A DNA stretch of 64,000 bases from Deltaproteobacteria bacterium (GTDB lineage: Bacteria > Desulfobacterota > Desulfarculia > Adiutricales > Adiutricaceae), in contig JAISFS010000099.1 in the NCBI GenBank assembly GCA_031263485.1, positions 26,497-90,496 on the forward strand. The letters run 5' to 3'. Shown piece by piece: positions 44,716-54,559 of this stretch. Within the stretch, counting starts at the first letter, position 1. Each line of letters opens with the position of its first letter. A program made the position numbers and the translations under genes. The notes beneath the pieces were generated by a model, which saw only the letters and a program-made list of their open reading frames with translations, was not told where the DNA came from and made no database searches.

Positions 44716-45321
44716 ATGTTTCCGGAAACCAAAAAGCTCTCGAGCCGGGAGCAGGTGGACATGAATCAGAGCGATCTCGACTTCGCGAAGAGAGTGGGCG
44801 AAGTAGCCGGGACCGAACTGAACACGTGCCTCACCTGCATGTCCTGCTCCGGCGGGTGCCCCATGTACAGCTACATGGACTACGGGCCCCACGGCATCAT
44901 GCGCCTCACGGTGCTGGGCCTCAAGAAGGAGGCCCTCTCCTCCAACACCATCTGGCGCTGCGTCGGCTGCCACACCTGCGCGGCGGTCTGCCCGATGGCG
45001 CTCGACATCGCGGGCATCATGGACTACCTCCGGGGCGAGTGCCTCAAGGAGAAGATCCAGCCCGGCGACCGTCCCATCCTGGAGTTCCACCGCGCCTTCC
45101 TGTGGTCGGTGCGCCGCCACGGCAGGTGCAGCAAGGTGGAGCTCATGGGGCACCACAAGCTCCTCACGCTCGGCAGCGGCCCCAAGGCGTGGTTCCAGGA
45201 CGCCATCCTCGGCACCCGCATGATCCTCAAGGGCAAGCTCCACCTCTTGCCGTCGCGCATCATGAGCCGCGGGCTCTCCCAGGTCCGCAAGACGGTCGTC
45301 GGCGACTGGCTGGACATGTAG
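44716..45321 (+). CDS. hdrC: HdrC-like 2x[4Fe-4S] heterodisulfide-reductase-type subunit
   Basis: 201 residues, ATG eight bases after AGGGAGA. Two [4Fe-4S] motifs, CLTCMSCSGGCP (about residues 38-49) and CVGCHTCAAVCP (about 77-88), are followed by a helical tail. This is the HdrC layout: a soluble electron-wiring subunit that passes electrons to HdrB. The partner gene follows after 10 bp. No HdrA flavoprotein, hydrogenase or membrane cytochrome is encoded nearby, so the electron donor is unknown. In sulfate reducers and relatives such HdrBC pairs are thought to work on thiol-disulfide couples or with electron-bifurcating partners. Confidence 0.9.
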   Translation: MFPETKKLSSREQVDMNQSDLDFAKRVGEVAGTELNTCLTCMSCSGGCPMYSYMDYGPHGIMRLTVLGLKKEALSSNTIWRCVGCHTCAAVCPMALDIAGIMDYLRGECLKEKIQPGDRPILEFHRAFLWSVRRHGRCSKVELMGHHKLLTLGSGPKAWFQDAILGTRMILKGKLHLLPSRIMSRGLSQVRKTVVGDWLDM

Positions 45322-45331
45322 GAGGCCCGAA

Positions 45332-46216
45332 ATGACAGAAGAATACGCTTACGAGGCCTTCTACTACCCCGGCTGCACCATGGCCACAGGCGTGGACGAG
45401 TCTAACCTGCCCATGAAGATCGTCCTGAAGAGGCTCAAGGTCAAGCTAAACGAGATAGACGAGTGGAGCTGCTGCGGGTCTTCCTCCGGCCACGCCGTGA
45501 ACCACGAGATCCCCATCGGCCTGGGCGCCAGGAACTTCTCGCTCGTCACGGAGGGCGTCCCGATCGTCATCCCCTGCCCCAGCTGCTACCGCAACTGGGC
45601 GACGGCCAAGTTCCACCTCATGAACGAGCCGAAGACCAGGGAGAAGTACGAGAAGGTCTACGGCAAGATCCACTCCGACAACCCCATCGAGCACATCTAC
45701 GACCTCTACGACAGGATGCTCTCCGAGGCCAAGGCCAAGGGCCAGCCCTGGGAGGGCGAGACACCCCTGAAGGGCCTGAAGGTAGCCGTCTATTACGGCT
45801 GCGGCGCCATGTACCCGAAGGTACTCCGCCCCGTCGAGGCCCGCCGCGACTCCGTGGACAAGGTCGTGCGCCACATCGGCGCAGAGTCGGTCGTCTGGCC
45901 CTGGCCCAACAGGTGCTGCTCGGCCTTCGTGTCGGCTGTCTACCCGGACATCGCCGAGGAGCTCGTGGTGCAGATAGTGACCGGCGCCGCAGAGAGCGGG
46001 GCGGACGCGCTCGTCACCACCTGCGCCATGTGCCAGATGAACCTCGAGATGCGCATCGTCTCCTCCGGCCTTCAGCAGAAGATCCCCGTCTTCCACCTGA
46101 ACCAGCTGATGGCCATATATCTGGGCGAGAAGGCCCAGGAGCACAACGACTGGTGGAAGTACCACCTAGTGGACCCAGTCCCGGTCCTCAAGAAGGCGGG
46201 CCTCTGGGGCGAGTAG
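45332..46216 (+). CDS. hdrB: HdrB-like CCG-domain heterodisulfide-reductase-type subunit
   Basis: 294 residues, GGAGG six bases ahead of the ATG. Two cysteine-rich CCG domains are present. The first has YYPGC (about residue 13), WSCCGSSSGH (about 46-54) and CPSC (about 84-87). The second has YYGCGAMY (about 155), NRCCSAF (about 192-198) and CAMCQMN (about 233-239). Such domains bind the noncubane [4Fe-4S] clusters that reduce heterodisulfides in methanogen HdrB. With hdrC it should form a soluble disulfide-reductase-like module. The physiological substrate cannot be read from sequence; CoM-S-S-CoB is unlikely in a bacterium of this type. A hairpin terminator follows 28 bp after the stop. Confidence 0.92.
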   Translation: MTEEYAYEAFYYPGCTMATGVDESNLPMKIVLKRLKVKLNEIDEWSCCGSSSGHAVNHEIPIGLGARNFSLVTEGVPIVIPCPSCYRNWATAKFHLMNEPKTREKYEKVYGKIHSDNPIEHIYDLYDRMLSEAKAKGQPWEGETPLKGLKVAVYYGCGAMYPKVLRPVEARRDSVDKVVRHIGAESVVWPWPNRCCSAFVSAVYPDIAEELVVQIVTGAAESGADALVTTCAMCQMNLEMRIVSSGLQQKIPVFHLNQLMAIYLGEKAQEHNDWWKYHLVDPVPVLKKAGLWGE

Positions 46217-46243
46217 CCTCTACCCGAGCCCTCCGCTTCCGAT

Positions 46244-46275
46244 GGGAAACCCGGGCCGTGAGGCCCGGGTTTCCC
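46244..46275 (+). terminator. hairpin terminator after hdrB
   Basis: A perfect 14-bp stem (GGGAAACCCGGGCC with GGCCCGGGTTTCCC) and GTGA loop, followed only by ACTTT, so termination may be partial or protein-aided. Confidence 0.6.
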
Positions 46276-46316
46276 ACTTTCGAAGCCGTTTCTGTCCGAT
46301 CACGGTGTCAGGACAG

Positions 46317-46483
46317 CCCCACGGGGGACCCCCTGCCAAAGGGGGAGCCGCCTGCCCAAAGGGGGAGCCCCTGCCCGAAGGGGGACCCCCTGCCAAGGGG
46401 GAGCCGCCTGCCCAAAGAGGGAGCCGACAGCCAAAAAGGGAGCCGCCTGCCCGAAGGGGGAGCCGCCTGCCCAAAGGGGAGAA
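46317..46483. repeat. irregular 17-20-bp tandem array
   Basis: About nine imperfect units of the GGGAGCCGCCTGCCCAAAG type. The remainder of the gap to the transposase remnant (46484-47056) contains no gene. Confidence 0.8.
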
Positions 46484-47056
46484 AGAGCCGTCCGCGAACG
46501 GATACGTGCATTACGGACTTGACCAGCCTCCCCGGGGCGACTAGAATTTTTGGTGCTACAGAGATGGTCTTCCGGATAAGGTAGTTGGGATTCCCAACCT
46601 CCTTGTCGGCTAATCCCGTCATCGGTCGCGGCCCCGGACTACCAGGGTTATTGAACCCGGCGCCCTGGCAGGGAGGGCGCGTCGGTTCGGATTCTGCCTG
46701 AAATCGGCATGGAAGGCTGGTCCGGATCGCCTGCGGTACCGGGACACTCAGTTAATTTTACCCTGCCCGGCAGTCGCCCGGGGGTGGGCAATCGCTATGG
46801 AAGAAAAGAGATGCATCGCATCGGAAACCGCTGTCGGCCTCGCGTGCCATCGGGCTTTCAGCCGTTAAGACATGTTCATTTGCGATCTCATCGGCACCGG
46901 AACTGAGGTGATTTAGTCAGCTCACACGTTACGGTTGACGAAAGGGTGAGGGCCAATGGGCCTGGACGATATGCTGATCTGTGGAAATACGCCGATATTG
47001 GCGCTGCCGTTATACGTCGGACAGCTTCCCGCCGGGATGCTGAGGGAAAAACTACC

Positions 47057-48693
47057 ATGACCGGCATCGCCGCCTACAAGTCCAATGGGCATGTTTATCT
47101 GCGTATTGAAGAACCTTTGGTGGACGGAGAAGGGCACCCCCGCAAGCGCAGATATCGGAACGTCGGGAAAGTCGATCCGGCAACAGGCAAAAACGTCTAT
47201 TACGCCGATTTCATAGAAGAGGTGAGAGGGACGGACAGAGAGCCCAAGGACATGCGCGAACAATTGCTTTATTCGAAACTTGACATACAAAATTCGGAAA
47301 CCAAGGAATATGGCGTCGACTATATCCTGACAAATATTGCCGAGAAGATCGGGTTGACGGATGCCTTGCAGTTCGCTTTCAGATTTTCTTGGTTTCCGAT
47401 AATCAGTCTTGCCAAATTCCTGGCTTCTACAGGCGAACCGGCAATGTACTGCGCCTTATGGCTAGAAAAGACAGACGGCGTTATGTTACCGCCGAAACTT
47501 GTTGCGATATCCGACAAAATTTTGGAAAACGCTACTTCATTGACTTCAGAAGATATCACCTTGTTGCTCAGGTCAATCGCAGAATTCGAAAAGGCAGGCT
47601 TTTATTCTAAATGGTCGGAAAACGTCAAAACAAACAAGATGTTAGCCCTTGATCTCACTTCAGCGTCGTCATACTCCGATTGATCGGAGATGTTTATTCT
47701 GGCAATCATGGTGATGATGAACCTCTCCGTCAAGCGAATATCTGCATGCTTGCCGGAAAGGAAACGATGATTCCTGTTTTCCAGAAGACGTATGACGGCG
47801 CTAAAAATGATGTTGGCACACTGAAATCCATGCTTGGCATTGCTTCCGATAAAGACATAAAGGACATGTCGATTGTCATGGATACGGGATTATCTTCCAA
47901 AAACAATATTGACTTTCTGCTCAATGGAAATAATATGCCTCGTTTTTTGGCGTCTATCCCCTTAGCTTCGAATATTTCCAAGAAACTTATTGAATTTGTC
48001 AGGCCAAATATTGATCAGTTTAATCGGAGCTTTTTTATCTGAACAACATTAATTTCCGGCATTACTAAACCTTTCATGTGGGATTCATCCCACAAGCTGC
48101 ATGCCCACATTTTCAATGACCAACTTACCGAAGCCATAGCTCGTGCAAATTTGTTCGGTAACCTGGCTGACAAAAGTGACAAAATTCTATCGGGTGAAAT
48201 CATCTTGGAACAGGATGATCCGTTTTCGAAATTTTTAAGGGTAGTCAAGTCTAAATCCAAAAAATCAGGACTCATCGTCAGATACAACAACGGTATTATT
48301 CGCAAAAGCCTGTCGACCTCAGGCTGGATGGTCGTCCTGAGTAATTTTGTCAAATCTGCACCAGAAGCCATTAAAATTTTTAGGGACAAGGATGTCATCG
48401 AGAGAAGTTTTTATGTGCTGAAAAATTCACTCGACACGGATCTCTATATGTGTCGTAAAAACATGTTCATACAAAACAAGGCTTTCATTATCTTCATATC
48501 GCTCATTTTGACATCTCACATACACAGAGTGATGATTGACAACAATTTATACAAAAAATTTACAATGAAAGAGCTTATCAAGACAATGGAAAGTCACAAG
48601 ATCATATACATAAAAAGCGATAAGATATTGCTCCCAGCAACCGCAGAACAAAAAATGATTTATTCGGCTTTCGGTCTCAAAACTCCCGAATAG
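47057..48693 (+). pseudogene. broken IS4/IS1634-type transposase, AT-rich
   Basis: A transposase split by two lesions. The first part (ATG 47057 to 47683) has YLRIEEPLVDGEGHPRKRRY and ends at LALDLTSASSYSD, the first catalytic Asp region. Reading then continues in another frame from about 47680 (IGDVYSGNHGDDEPLRQANI) to an in-frame TGA at 48040, after which the same frame resumes (TKPFMWDSSHKLHAHIFND) and ends at 48693 with the C-terminal KDVIERSFYVLKNSLDTD block. So there is one frameshift near 47675 and one nonsense codon. Composition is far more AT-rich than the neighbourhood, indicating a recent foreign insertion now inactive. Ends and target duplication were not resolved. Confidence 0.85.
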
Positions 48694-50011
48694 CCCATGT
48701 CCGACCGACGCCCTTTCACGATGGCGGGACGGGCGCCGCGGAAGTTCAGGCCAGATGTCAGAGGGGAAAGGTCTGCCCCCCCCTCGAACGGATCCTACGA
48801 CATACCCTCAGACATCAAGCCTCCATATTATGGGAAGTTGTCGCTGTAACTCTCAAAGCCAGCGGGATTCCAGGCCCACGGATTTCCTCGCCTCGCGCAC
48901 CGGTTTTCGCCCGCCTGCGCACGGCGCCCGGACACGCGGCTCATACCCCCGCCCAGTCCCCAAAGGCAGGTAGCCTGGAGGCAGGTACGGCACCAAGCAG
49001 GCACCCTCAAGGTCAACAACGGCCCAAGCCCCGAAAGGACACGGACACCAACGAGCCCAGCCGCCGAAAAGCCCGGATTCCCGAGGATTTCCGTGGATAT
49101 CCGAGTATTTCCGTGGATATCCGAGTATTAGCGATAATTTCAGAGTATTATAGAGAATTTCGCACCGAGGTCCCGCTTGCCGCCCGGACCGTTCCCCCCA
49201 GAGCCTTCTGGTCGAAGGCGAGGGCGAGGCCCGCCTCAGAGGACGGCCCCGGATCCACGGAAACCGGTCGGGACACACCCCTTCCACGATTGCCAGCCCC
49301 GCAATACGGTACCGGCCACCCCACCGGTACCGGGCACCCCACCGGTACCGGGCACCCCAGAGGAGGACAAGGCCGTCCGGGCGATATATGGAAGACGAAC
49401 TCCAGAAAGCTCGGGGCAACTCTCCAGGCGCATGCGGTGTCCGTCACTCCCAAAGCGGGCCACCGAGTCGACCGTATCACCGGTGGAGATCCAGCCTCTT
49501 CAGGTGAAGAGCCACTCCTCGAGAGACTGCGCTCCGCCCGGACGCCGCTCCTTACGAAAAAGCAGAACCGCCTCCCTCTTATCCCAGGCCGGAACCAGCC
49601 TGTCGGAGGCGATGCGGCATGAAAAAGCCGGTTTTCCGGCAGGAAGCGACACCCCGCCGTCACTGACGGTCTTGCCGAGGCGGAGACCGTCGGGACCATT
49701 GGAGGCAAAAAATCACGTCAGCCGCGAGGAGGCCTTGACTCTCGCCCGGGGCCTCCCGTTCCATAAGGTCCTCCTCCCAGCCATCACGGGCGACCCCGAT
49801 GCCGCTGTCCAATGCCCGGTCCTCCGCAACGATGCCCGTCGTCTGTCAGGTCCGCCGCAGCGACGCCGCACGGCGGCGCGCTTCGAGGCCGCGGAAAAGG
49901 ACGGCCCCGCAAAGGCGACCGCGCGGGCCGGTCCCTCGCGGGTCCGGAGATTCGGGAAGCTCGCCGGACCGCCGATGGGCAGCCGCGGTCCGGGGACGGC
50001 AGTCCCGCCGG
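48694..50011. other. 1.3-kb intergenic region with short repeats
   Basis: Contains two copies of a 20-bp unit (TTTCCGTGGATATCCGAGTA, 49086-49127) and an 18-bp array, listed separately. Overlapping frames on both strands lack any domain or start-site support. Confidence 0.55.
49303..49359. repeat. 18-bp tandem array, three copies
   Basis: ACCGGTACCGGGCACCCC repeated about three times with one variant copy. Confidence 0.85.
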
Positions 50012-53000
50012 TCACTTGACCTTAAGGGTTTCCCCGGGCCGCACGACATCGGCAGTCCGCCCGTTCAGGCGCTTCAGCTCGTCCACCGAGACCCCGTGCT
50101 TGCGGGCGATGGAGTAGAAGGTGTCGCCGTCCTGAACCTTGTAGGTCGCGGCGCCGGAGCCTCCTCCCGATCCCGTCCGGGAGGACGCTTGGCGGGCGGC
50201 CCCGGTCACCCTGAGCTTCTGGCCCACGCGGATGGAGTCGCCGGAGAGGCCGTTCAGTTCCCTGAGCTCTGCCGAGCGCATGCCGTGGCGTTCGGCTATC
50301 TCCGAGACGGTGTCCCCGCTCCTGACCTCGTAGGTCCCGCCCGAGGCCGCCTGCGGTCCCGTGCCAGCGAGCGACCCCGAGGCGGTCCGCGAGCCGCCCG
50401 AGGACTGGGGCTGGGCTTGAGTCTGGGACCGAGGTTGTGCCTGGGGCTGGGACTGAGAAGGCGGGGGGGCGTTTAACGGGATGGCGCCTGGCGAAAGCAA
50501 GGACGGCGCCGGGGCGGCAACAGGGGCCGCCGCAGGCGCCGCAGCGGCGGGCTGGGGCGAGGCGGCGGGCGCGACCGGGGCGGCGGGGGCCGGTGCCTGG
50601 ACGGGTGGGGTTGCCCGGACGGGCCCGGTGGAGGCCGCCGCGTTAGTTACCCTGAGCCTCTGGCCGGTTCGGATGGAATCCCCGGAAAGGCCGTTCAGCT
50701 CCCGCAGTTCCGCAGTCCTCATGCCGTGTCGCTCGGCTATCTCCGAGACGGTGTCCCCGTTCCGTACCACGTAGGTGCCGGAGGCGGAAGAGGGCCGGGA
50801 GGCTGGAGAAGGCGCGGACGCGGAAGACGGACGCGGCTGTCCGGCCTGTGCGGAGGCGCCGGACGCGCGGACCCGGAGCTTCTGGCCGATCCGGATGGAG
50901 TCGCCGGAAAGATTGTTCAGCTGCCTCAGATCCGCCGAACTCATGCCGTGGCGCTCGGCTATCTCCGAGATGGAGTCCCCGCTCTTGACCTCGTAGACGC
51001 CGGAGGAGGCGGAAGTGCCGGAAGGCTGGGAAGCGGCCTGAGGCTGTCCGGCCTGTGCGGAGACGCCGGACGCGCGGACCTGGAGCTTCTGGCCGATCCG
51101 GATGGAGTCGCCGGAAAGATTGTTCAGCTGCCTCAGATCCGCCGAGCTCATGCCGTGGCGCTCGGCTATCTGCGAGATGGAGTCCCCGCTCTTGACCTCG
51201 TAGACGCCGGAACCCGCCGCCGGGGCCGATACGGCCTCGGCCTGGATCACCCGGAGCCTCTGTCCGACGCGGATGGAGTCCCCGGTGAGGTTGTTGAGGC
51301 GGCGGAACTCCGCGACGGGCATCCGGAAGCGTTCGGCTATCTGGGATACCGTGTCACCGCTCTTCACCTCGTAGGTGCCGGAGCCGGAGGCGGCGGTCGT
51401 GGCCTGGGGCTGGAGCAGGCCCCTGACCTTGATGGTCTGTCCCGTGCGGATGACGTCGCCCGAGATCCTGTTGGCGGACCTGAGTTCTTCCGTCTTCATG
51501 CCGAAGCGCTCCGCCACTGTCGAGACCGTGTCGCCGTCGCGGACCTTGTAGTCGACCAGGCCCGCCGCGGAGGCCGAGGCCTGCCTGGCCGAGGCCGGCC
51601 CGGTGCCGACCATGAGCCGCTGGCCGGCGCGGATGGTGTTGCCGGAAAGGTTGTTGAGCTCGCGAAGCTGGGCCTGGGTGACCCTGTAGCGCTCGGCAAT
51701 GGCGCCCACGGTCTCCCCGCGACTGACCGTGTGGTACAGGGCCTCGCCGGGGGTGACCTCGACCCAGGTGTTCCGCGCGCGGGACCGGGACTGCGGCTGG
51801 AGGGGGATGTTGGAGCTTACCGTAAGGATCTGCCCCACGTAAAGCGTGGTGCCTTGGATGCGGTTGTCCGCGCGGAGCCGCTCCTGGTCCACCCCGTAGA
51901 GCCCGGCCACCCCGGAGAGGGTGTCTCCCTGGCGGACCACGTGGCTTATCGTGTTGATGACCTGGCCGGAGCCGGAACTCGCGGTCCTGGGACGGGCGGG
52001 GGCCGAGGCCGGGACGCGGGCCAGGGCCACCTCGACAGGCGGGGCCGCCTGGGGCGCCTCCGCCGGGACCGGAGCCGGGGCCGGGGCCGGGGTCGGCAGG
52101 GAGGGCGGGGCAGCCGGGACGGGAACGCCTGTCCAGGCCGTACGGGCCGAGGGCCGCGATGGCCGCGCGCTCTCCACCCGGACGCTCGCGAGCGCGTGTT
52201 CCGGGCTCCTCACGCCCACGGGGATTATGAGCTCCTGGCCGGCGGCGAGCCTGGGGTTGCCGGTCATGCCGTTGAACTCGCGGACCAGATCGGGGTCCGC
52301 CCCGTAGCGGCGGGCCGCCGCTTCCAGGGTCTCGCCCCGCGAGGCCGTGTGGATGTTGATGGAGCCGTTGCGCTGGCTGGCCGGGAGCCTCGCGTAGCTG
52401 CGGTAGAAGGCCCCCCGGGTCCCGGCGGGGATGCGGAGCACGAATTCGGGCAGGTTTGGCGGGGTGGTGAGCTTCCTCAGGTGAGGGTTCAGCTCCTGGA
52501 TGCGCTCCAGGGAGGTGTTGGCCATCTGAGCCGCCGCAGTGAGCTGGAGGGGCTCGGTCACCATCACTTCGTCCCAGGTGTCAGGGGGGCTCCACTCCAC
52601 CTCGAGGCCGTAGGCCCCGGGGTCGCGGGCGATGATGGCCGCGGCCAGGTAGCTGGGCACGTAGCGCTTGGTCTCAGCCGCCAGGAAGCCGCTTTCGCGG
52701 GACATGTCCCAGTAGCTCTCGACGTCGGGCCGCTGCAGCCCGCGCTGGATCTTGCCCTCGCCGGAATTGTAGGCGGCGATGGCCAGCGGCCAGGAGTTGA
52801 ACATGTCGTGGAGGGTGATGAGGTAGTCGGCCGCGGCGTAGGTGGCCTTAACGGGATCGCGGCGCTCGTCGACCCACTCGTCTATCGTGAGGCCGTAGTT
52901 GCGGCCGGTGGAGGCTATGAACTGCCAGGGGCCCACGGCGTTGGCGACCGAGATGGCGTCGTTGCGGAAGCCGCTCTCGATGAGCGCCAGGTAGACCAGG

Positions 53001-53374
53001 TTCTCGGGAAGGCCTTTCTGGCGCAGGATGGCCTTCATAAGCGGGATGTACTTCTGCCCGCGGGCTAGCGATCTCGTCATGAAGCCGCGGCGGTCGTTGA
53101 GGAAGCTGTTGATGTTTATCAGGACCTCCTGGTTCAGCTCCATCGGGATGTCCTCCTTCTTCGCGGAGAGGGAGGAGAACTCGGTGTCGACCATGCCGCC
53201 GAGCTGCTGCTCGAACTTGGGGTCCAGCCGGTAGTACTTGAGGTTGCTGTCCAGGGAGTCCCGGGCCACGGAGGCGGCGGCCCGCCGCATGGCCGAGTCG
53301 TCCATGCGTCCGCCGCAGGACGTGAGCCCCGCCAGGGCGAACGCGGCCAGAAGCGTACATGTTGCCTTCTTCAA
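50012..53374 (-). CDS. mltD: MltD-like lytic murein transglycosylase with ten LysM domains
   Basis: 1120 residues. TTG 53374 is chosen because GAGAGG lies seven bases ahead and the product then starts as a proper lipoprotein (KKATCTLLAAFALAGLTSC; lipobox Cys near residue 20). A goose-lysozyme-type transglycosylase domain follows (about 95-260): ALIESGFRN with the catalytic Glu, AVGPWQFIASTGRNYGL and ADYLITLHDMFNSWPLAIAAYNSGEG in pieces. Then come ten LysM peptidoglycan-binding repeats of about 44 residues (SGDTVSxIAERxGMxxxELRxLNxLSGDSIRxGQxLxV) joined by Pro/Ala/Ser/Gln linkers. E. coli MltD has two or three. Repeats 6 and 7 are nearly identical, indicating recent duplication. It should act at the outer membrane on the glycan strands. 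Confidence 0.93.
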   Translation of the reverse strand: MKKATCTLLAAFALAGLTSCGGRMDDSAMRRAAASVARDSLDSNLKYYRLDPKFEQQLGGMVDTEFSSLSAKKEDIPMELNQEVLININSFLNDRRGFMTRSLARGQKYIPLMKAILRQKGLPENLVYLALIESGFRNDAISVANAVGPWQFIASTGRNYGLTIDEWVDERRDPVKATYAAADYLITLHDMFNSWPLAIAAYNSGEGKIQRGLQRPDVESYWDMSRESGFLAAETKRYVPSYLAAAIIARDPGAYGLEVEWSPPDTWDEVMVTEPLQLTAAAQMANTSLERIQELNPHLRKLTTPPNLPEFVLRIPAGTRGAFYRSYARLPASQRNGSINIHTASRGETLEAAARRYGADPDLVREFNGMTGNPRLAAGQELIIPVGVRSPEHALASVRVESARPSRPSARTAWTGVPVPAAPPSLPTPAPAPAPVPAEAPQAAPPVEVALARVPASAPARPRTASSGSGQVINTISHVVRQGDTLSGVAGLYGVDQERLRADNRIQGTTLYVGQILTVSSNIPLQPQSRSRARNTWVEVTPGEALYHTVSRGETVGAIAERYRVTQAQLRELNNLSGNTIRAGQRLMVGTGPASARQASASAAGLVDYKVRDGDTVSTVAERFGMKTEELRSANRISGDVIRTGQTIKVRGLLQPQATTAASGSGTYEVKSGDTVSQIAERFRMPVAEFRRLNNLTGDSIRVGQRLRVIQAEAVSAPAAGSGVYEVKSGDSISQIAERHGMSSADLRQLNNLSGDSIRIGQKLQVRASGVSAQAGQPQAASQPSGTSASSGVYEVKSGDSISEIAERHGMSSADLRQLNNLSGDSIRIGQKLRVRASGASAQAGQPRPSSASAPSPASRPSSASGTYVVRNGDTVSEIAERHGMRTAELRELNGLSGDSIRTGQRLRVTNAAASTGPVRATPPVQAPAPAAPVAPAASPQPAAAAPAAAPVAAPAPSLLSPGAIPLNAPPPSQSQPQAQPRSQTQAQPQSSGGSRTASGSLAGTGPQAASGGTYEVRSGDTVSEIAERHGMRSAELRELNGLSGDSIRVGQKLRVTGAARQASSRTGSGGGSGAATYKVQDGDTFYSIARKHGVSVDELKRLNGRTADVVRPGETLKVK

Positions 53375-54471
53375 ACTCGTGCCTCTCGGCGGCCTCTCGC
53401 CGGGGGGCGCCTCGGGCGCGCCCGGCGGCCGCTTGCCGTCGGTTGGTGGAAATGCCACGTGTGTCGGAGCATTATAGCCAAAAAGCTAGATGGCGCGCAA
53501 GCCGCGCGGAAGACCGGCGCCGCCTGTGTTCCAGGGCCGCCCCGACCGTCCGGACGGCCCCGGGGGCTTGATCCGCGACCTTTTTCGCCGCGAGGGGTTT
53601 CAGGGGCCCGCTTCGCCGGGCACAAGGACTCCGGACGGACGGCGGCGGACGGAAAGGAAGGAGGGGCCGTTAGCGACTGCCTGGGTCCCCTATAGTGTCG
53701 GCATCGGCGGCGCAGGTCATGGGCGCACGTGGACGCGAGAGCTTAAGCGGCAAGTCGCTTGAGCGAAATGTTATGTCGTGGGAAATGTTTTATGCCGGAA
53801 CCCCAATCCGCTGGGACCGCGCACGAAATGGTCAGAGGCCGTTATCAGCGGGGCGCGCGAAATGGCCAATTACCGTAAGCTCTCTGCTCATGCGCGAACA
53901 ATTCACGGGCGACCGGCGGGATGCGGGAAAGGGAACGGGAGGAAAGCGGACGGGAGGAAAGCGGCGGGACGCGGCGGAAGAATCCTTTTGAGAAGTGCCA
54001 GGACTCCCAAAAAATGGCAGTGAGAAATCGCCTTGGCTCGCGAAAGCAGGCAGGGTGAAAGCGGAGGCGACCGGAAACAGGCAGGGTGAAAGCAACGGGG
54101 AGCGGAAAGCTCTACAAGGCTAAAACAGGGGCTTATTCCTATAATTTCCCCATGATTCGAATGCCTCCCTTTCCCTGACGCCCGCGTCGGGACGCCGATC
54201 CCCGATGCGGCCGCCTCCATCGCGACCGCGGAAGGCGAAGGCGGAAGGCGGATGGCGGAAGGTGGAAGCCGCCCCGAACGCGACCGCGCGGCCTTTACCG
54301 GCAAGTGGAAGGCGACCGACCGTCATTGCGGGACGGAAGCCGGGGCCTCGCCCGAGAGAGACCGGCCGGGGGCGGACCGCAGGCAAAACGGGCCCGGGAA
54401 AAGCGTCTTCCGGAACAGGTGCCGAAATGCCCGGAAAGCCGCCGCGGCGGCCACGGGCGAGATAATTTTTC
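53375..54471. other. gap between divergent mltD and hppA
   Basis: 1.1 kb with no supported gene. Purine-rich imperfect repeats of the GCAGGGTGAAAGC and GGGAGGAAAGCGG types occur at about 53930-54085. Confidence 0.55.
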
Positions 54472-54500
54472 TTGCGGACCCCGCCCCGATGTTCTAAAAT
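54472..54500 (+). promoter_or_regulatory. promoter of hppA
   Basis: TTGCGG (54472-54477), a 17-bp spacer and TAAAAT (54495-54500), 60 bp ahead of the start codon. Confidence 0.65.
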
Positions 54501-54559
54501 AACGCGTTCCCACAATGTACGGCCCTGATCCAAACCACCACCTGTGGAGGCAACCGTCA

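Noticed and set aside
46620..46700. Possible tRNA-like stretch with GGTTATTGAACCC
   Set aside because: No acceptor or anticodon stems can be paired around it.
50726..53068. 780-codon open frame opposite the LysM protein, with a repeated pattern
   Set aside because: Its periodicity is simply the antisense image of the LysM repeats.
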